This document shows positions 63,670 to 64,000 of a stretch of 64,000 nt of DNA, one piece after another. The number at the start of each line of letters is the position of its first letter. Position 1 is the first letter of the stretch. The notes beneath the pieces were generated by a model that did no database searches, had not been told where the DNA came from, and was given only the letters and a program-made list of their open reading frames with translations. The position numbers and the translations under genes are program-made. The stretch comes from Paenibacillus popilliae ATCC 14706. GTDB taxonomy: Bacteria; Bacillota; Bacilli; Paenibacillales; Paenibacillaceae. The stretch is from positions 24,934-88,933 of the forward strand of contig NZ_BALG01000160.1 in assembly GCF_000315235.1 (NCBI RefSeq). Reading direction: 5' to 3'.

Positions 63670-64000
63670 TTATAAGAAGCTCCGCAGCAGTTGCAGCAGT
63701 CGTCCCCCGAACAAGACCGCCCCGACAATAACGGCAAACACCGCCGTCATGAACACTGCTCCTGCGGCGGTATCCTTCGCAATTTTGGCCAGAGGATGGG
63801 GGGCGGGCCTTGTTAGATCGACCGCTGACTCCACCGCGGTATTCATTAATTCGGCCGATACCACCAGCGTGATAGCGAGCGCAAGCCACAGCCATTCGCC
63901 TGCCGATATCCCGAAGCCCGCTCCCAATAGACAGGCGGCCACGGCGGCGGCCGCATGAACTCGCATATTCCGCTGGGGGCGGGGGGGATAGAGAATGCCT
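63670..64000 (-). CDS. dgkA: Undecaprenol kinase / diacylglycerol kinase (5' end outside window)
   Basis: Small membrane kinase; the Gram-positive form phosphorylates undecaprenol and so recycles the wall lipid carrier. About 109 codons are present, starting inside the gene: RNMRVHAAAAVAACLLGAGFGI, two further membrane helices, and the family motif ELMNTAVESAVDLT with catalytic Glu and metal ligands, then HPLAKIAKDTAAGAVFMTA. The frame stays open to the window edge with the matching residues GILY before RNMRVH, so the first ~25 residues are missing. It lies upstream of era as in B. subtilis. Confidence 0.93.
   Translation of the reverse strand, partial: GILYPPRPQRNMRVHAAAAVAACLLGAGFGISAGEWLWLALAITLVVSAELMNTAVESAVDLTRPAPHPLAKIAKDTAAGAVFMTAVFAVIVGAVLFGGRLLQLLRSFL

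Overview
This window looks like a core-genome segment of a moderately GC-rich, spore-forming member of the Bacillales, most likely Paenibacillus or a close relative. The reasons are a full set of Bacillus-type cell-division and sporulation genes (sepF, divIVA, spoIIGA, sigE, sigG, spoVD, spoVE, gerR), a bacillithiol gene (bshC), strong GGAGG-type ribosome sites with many TTG and GTG starts, and a meso-diaminopimelate-type MurE (DNPR motif). Nearly all genes lie on the minus strand. I see no insertion sequence, prophage, CRISPR array, tRNA or rRNA, and no defence system.

Layout. (1) 1-5.9 kb: the 3'-truncated ileS with its own promoter and T-box leader, then divIVA, ylmH, ylmG, sepF, ylmE, ylmD and ylmC. 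(2) 6.0-8.9 kb: the spoIIG operon (spoIIGA, sigE) and sigG, with a Spo0A-type promoter ahead of spoIIGA and a candidate forespore promoter ahead of sigG. (3) 8.9-28.7 kb: one long dcw operon read mraZ, rsmH, ftsL, pbpB, spoVD, murE, murF, mraY, murD, spoVE, murG, murB, murA, ftsQ, ftsA, ftsZ, ending at a terminator. (4) 28.7-34.2 kb: ahcY, bshC, a DUF3397 membrane protein, panE and gerR. (5) 34.5-41.4 kb: yqgY, a MidA-type methyltransferase, a secreted coiled-coil protein, ylaK and a ylaJ-like lipoprotein, a probable 50-codon gene, an LCP cell-wall ligase, an unknown protein and ylaH. (6) 41.4-51.1 kb: typA, a membrane protein, a TerC transporter, the thiI-nifZ tRNA-thiolation pair, several small conserved proteins and a secreted subtilase. 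(7) 51.1-64 kb: rnpB, yqfO, trmK, a membrane protein, the macromolecular-synthesis genes sigA-dnaG-yqxD, glyS-glyQ behind a glycine T-box, recO, yqzL, era and the 5'-truncated dgkA.

How the genes work together. The dcw block makes the lipid-linked wall precursor (MurA/B/D/E/F, MraY, MurG), polymerises and crosslinks it during division (PBP2B, FtsL, FtsQ) and sporulation (SpoVE, SpoVD), and positions the Z ring (FtsA, FtsZ, SepF, DivIVA). SpoIIGA then processes pro-sigma E, and sigma G follows in the forespore.

The window is mostly well-known biology. The points that stand out are: an RNase P RNA that reads as A-type rather than the B-type usual in Bacillales; an isoleucyl-tRNA synthetase resembling the mupirocin-tolerant IleRS2 class in the standard ileS position; an intercistronic segment between murG and murB with pseudoknot-ordered complementary elements; a secreted coiled-coil protein with no recognisable hydrolase domain; a probable 50-codon gene at 39.4-39.6 kb; and lineage-specific rearrangements of the dcw and sigA neighbourhoods. 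I do not see a convincing wholly new system.
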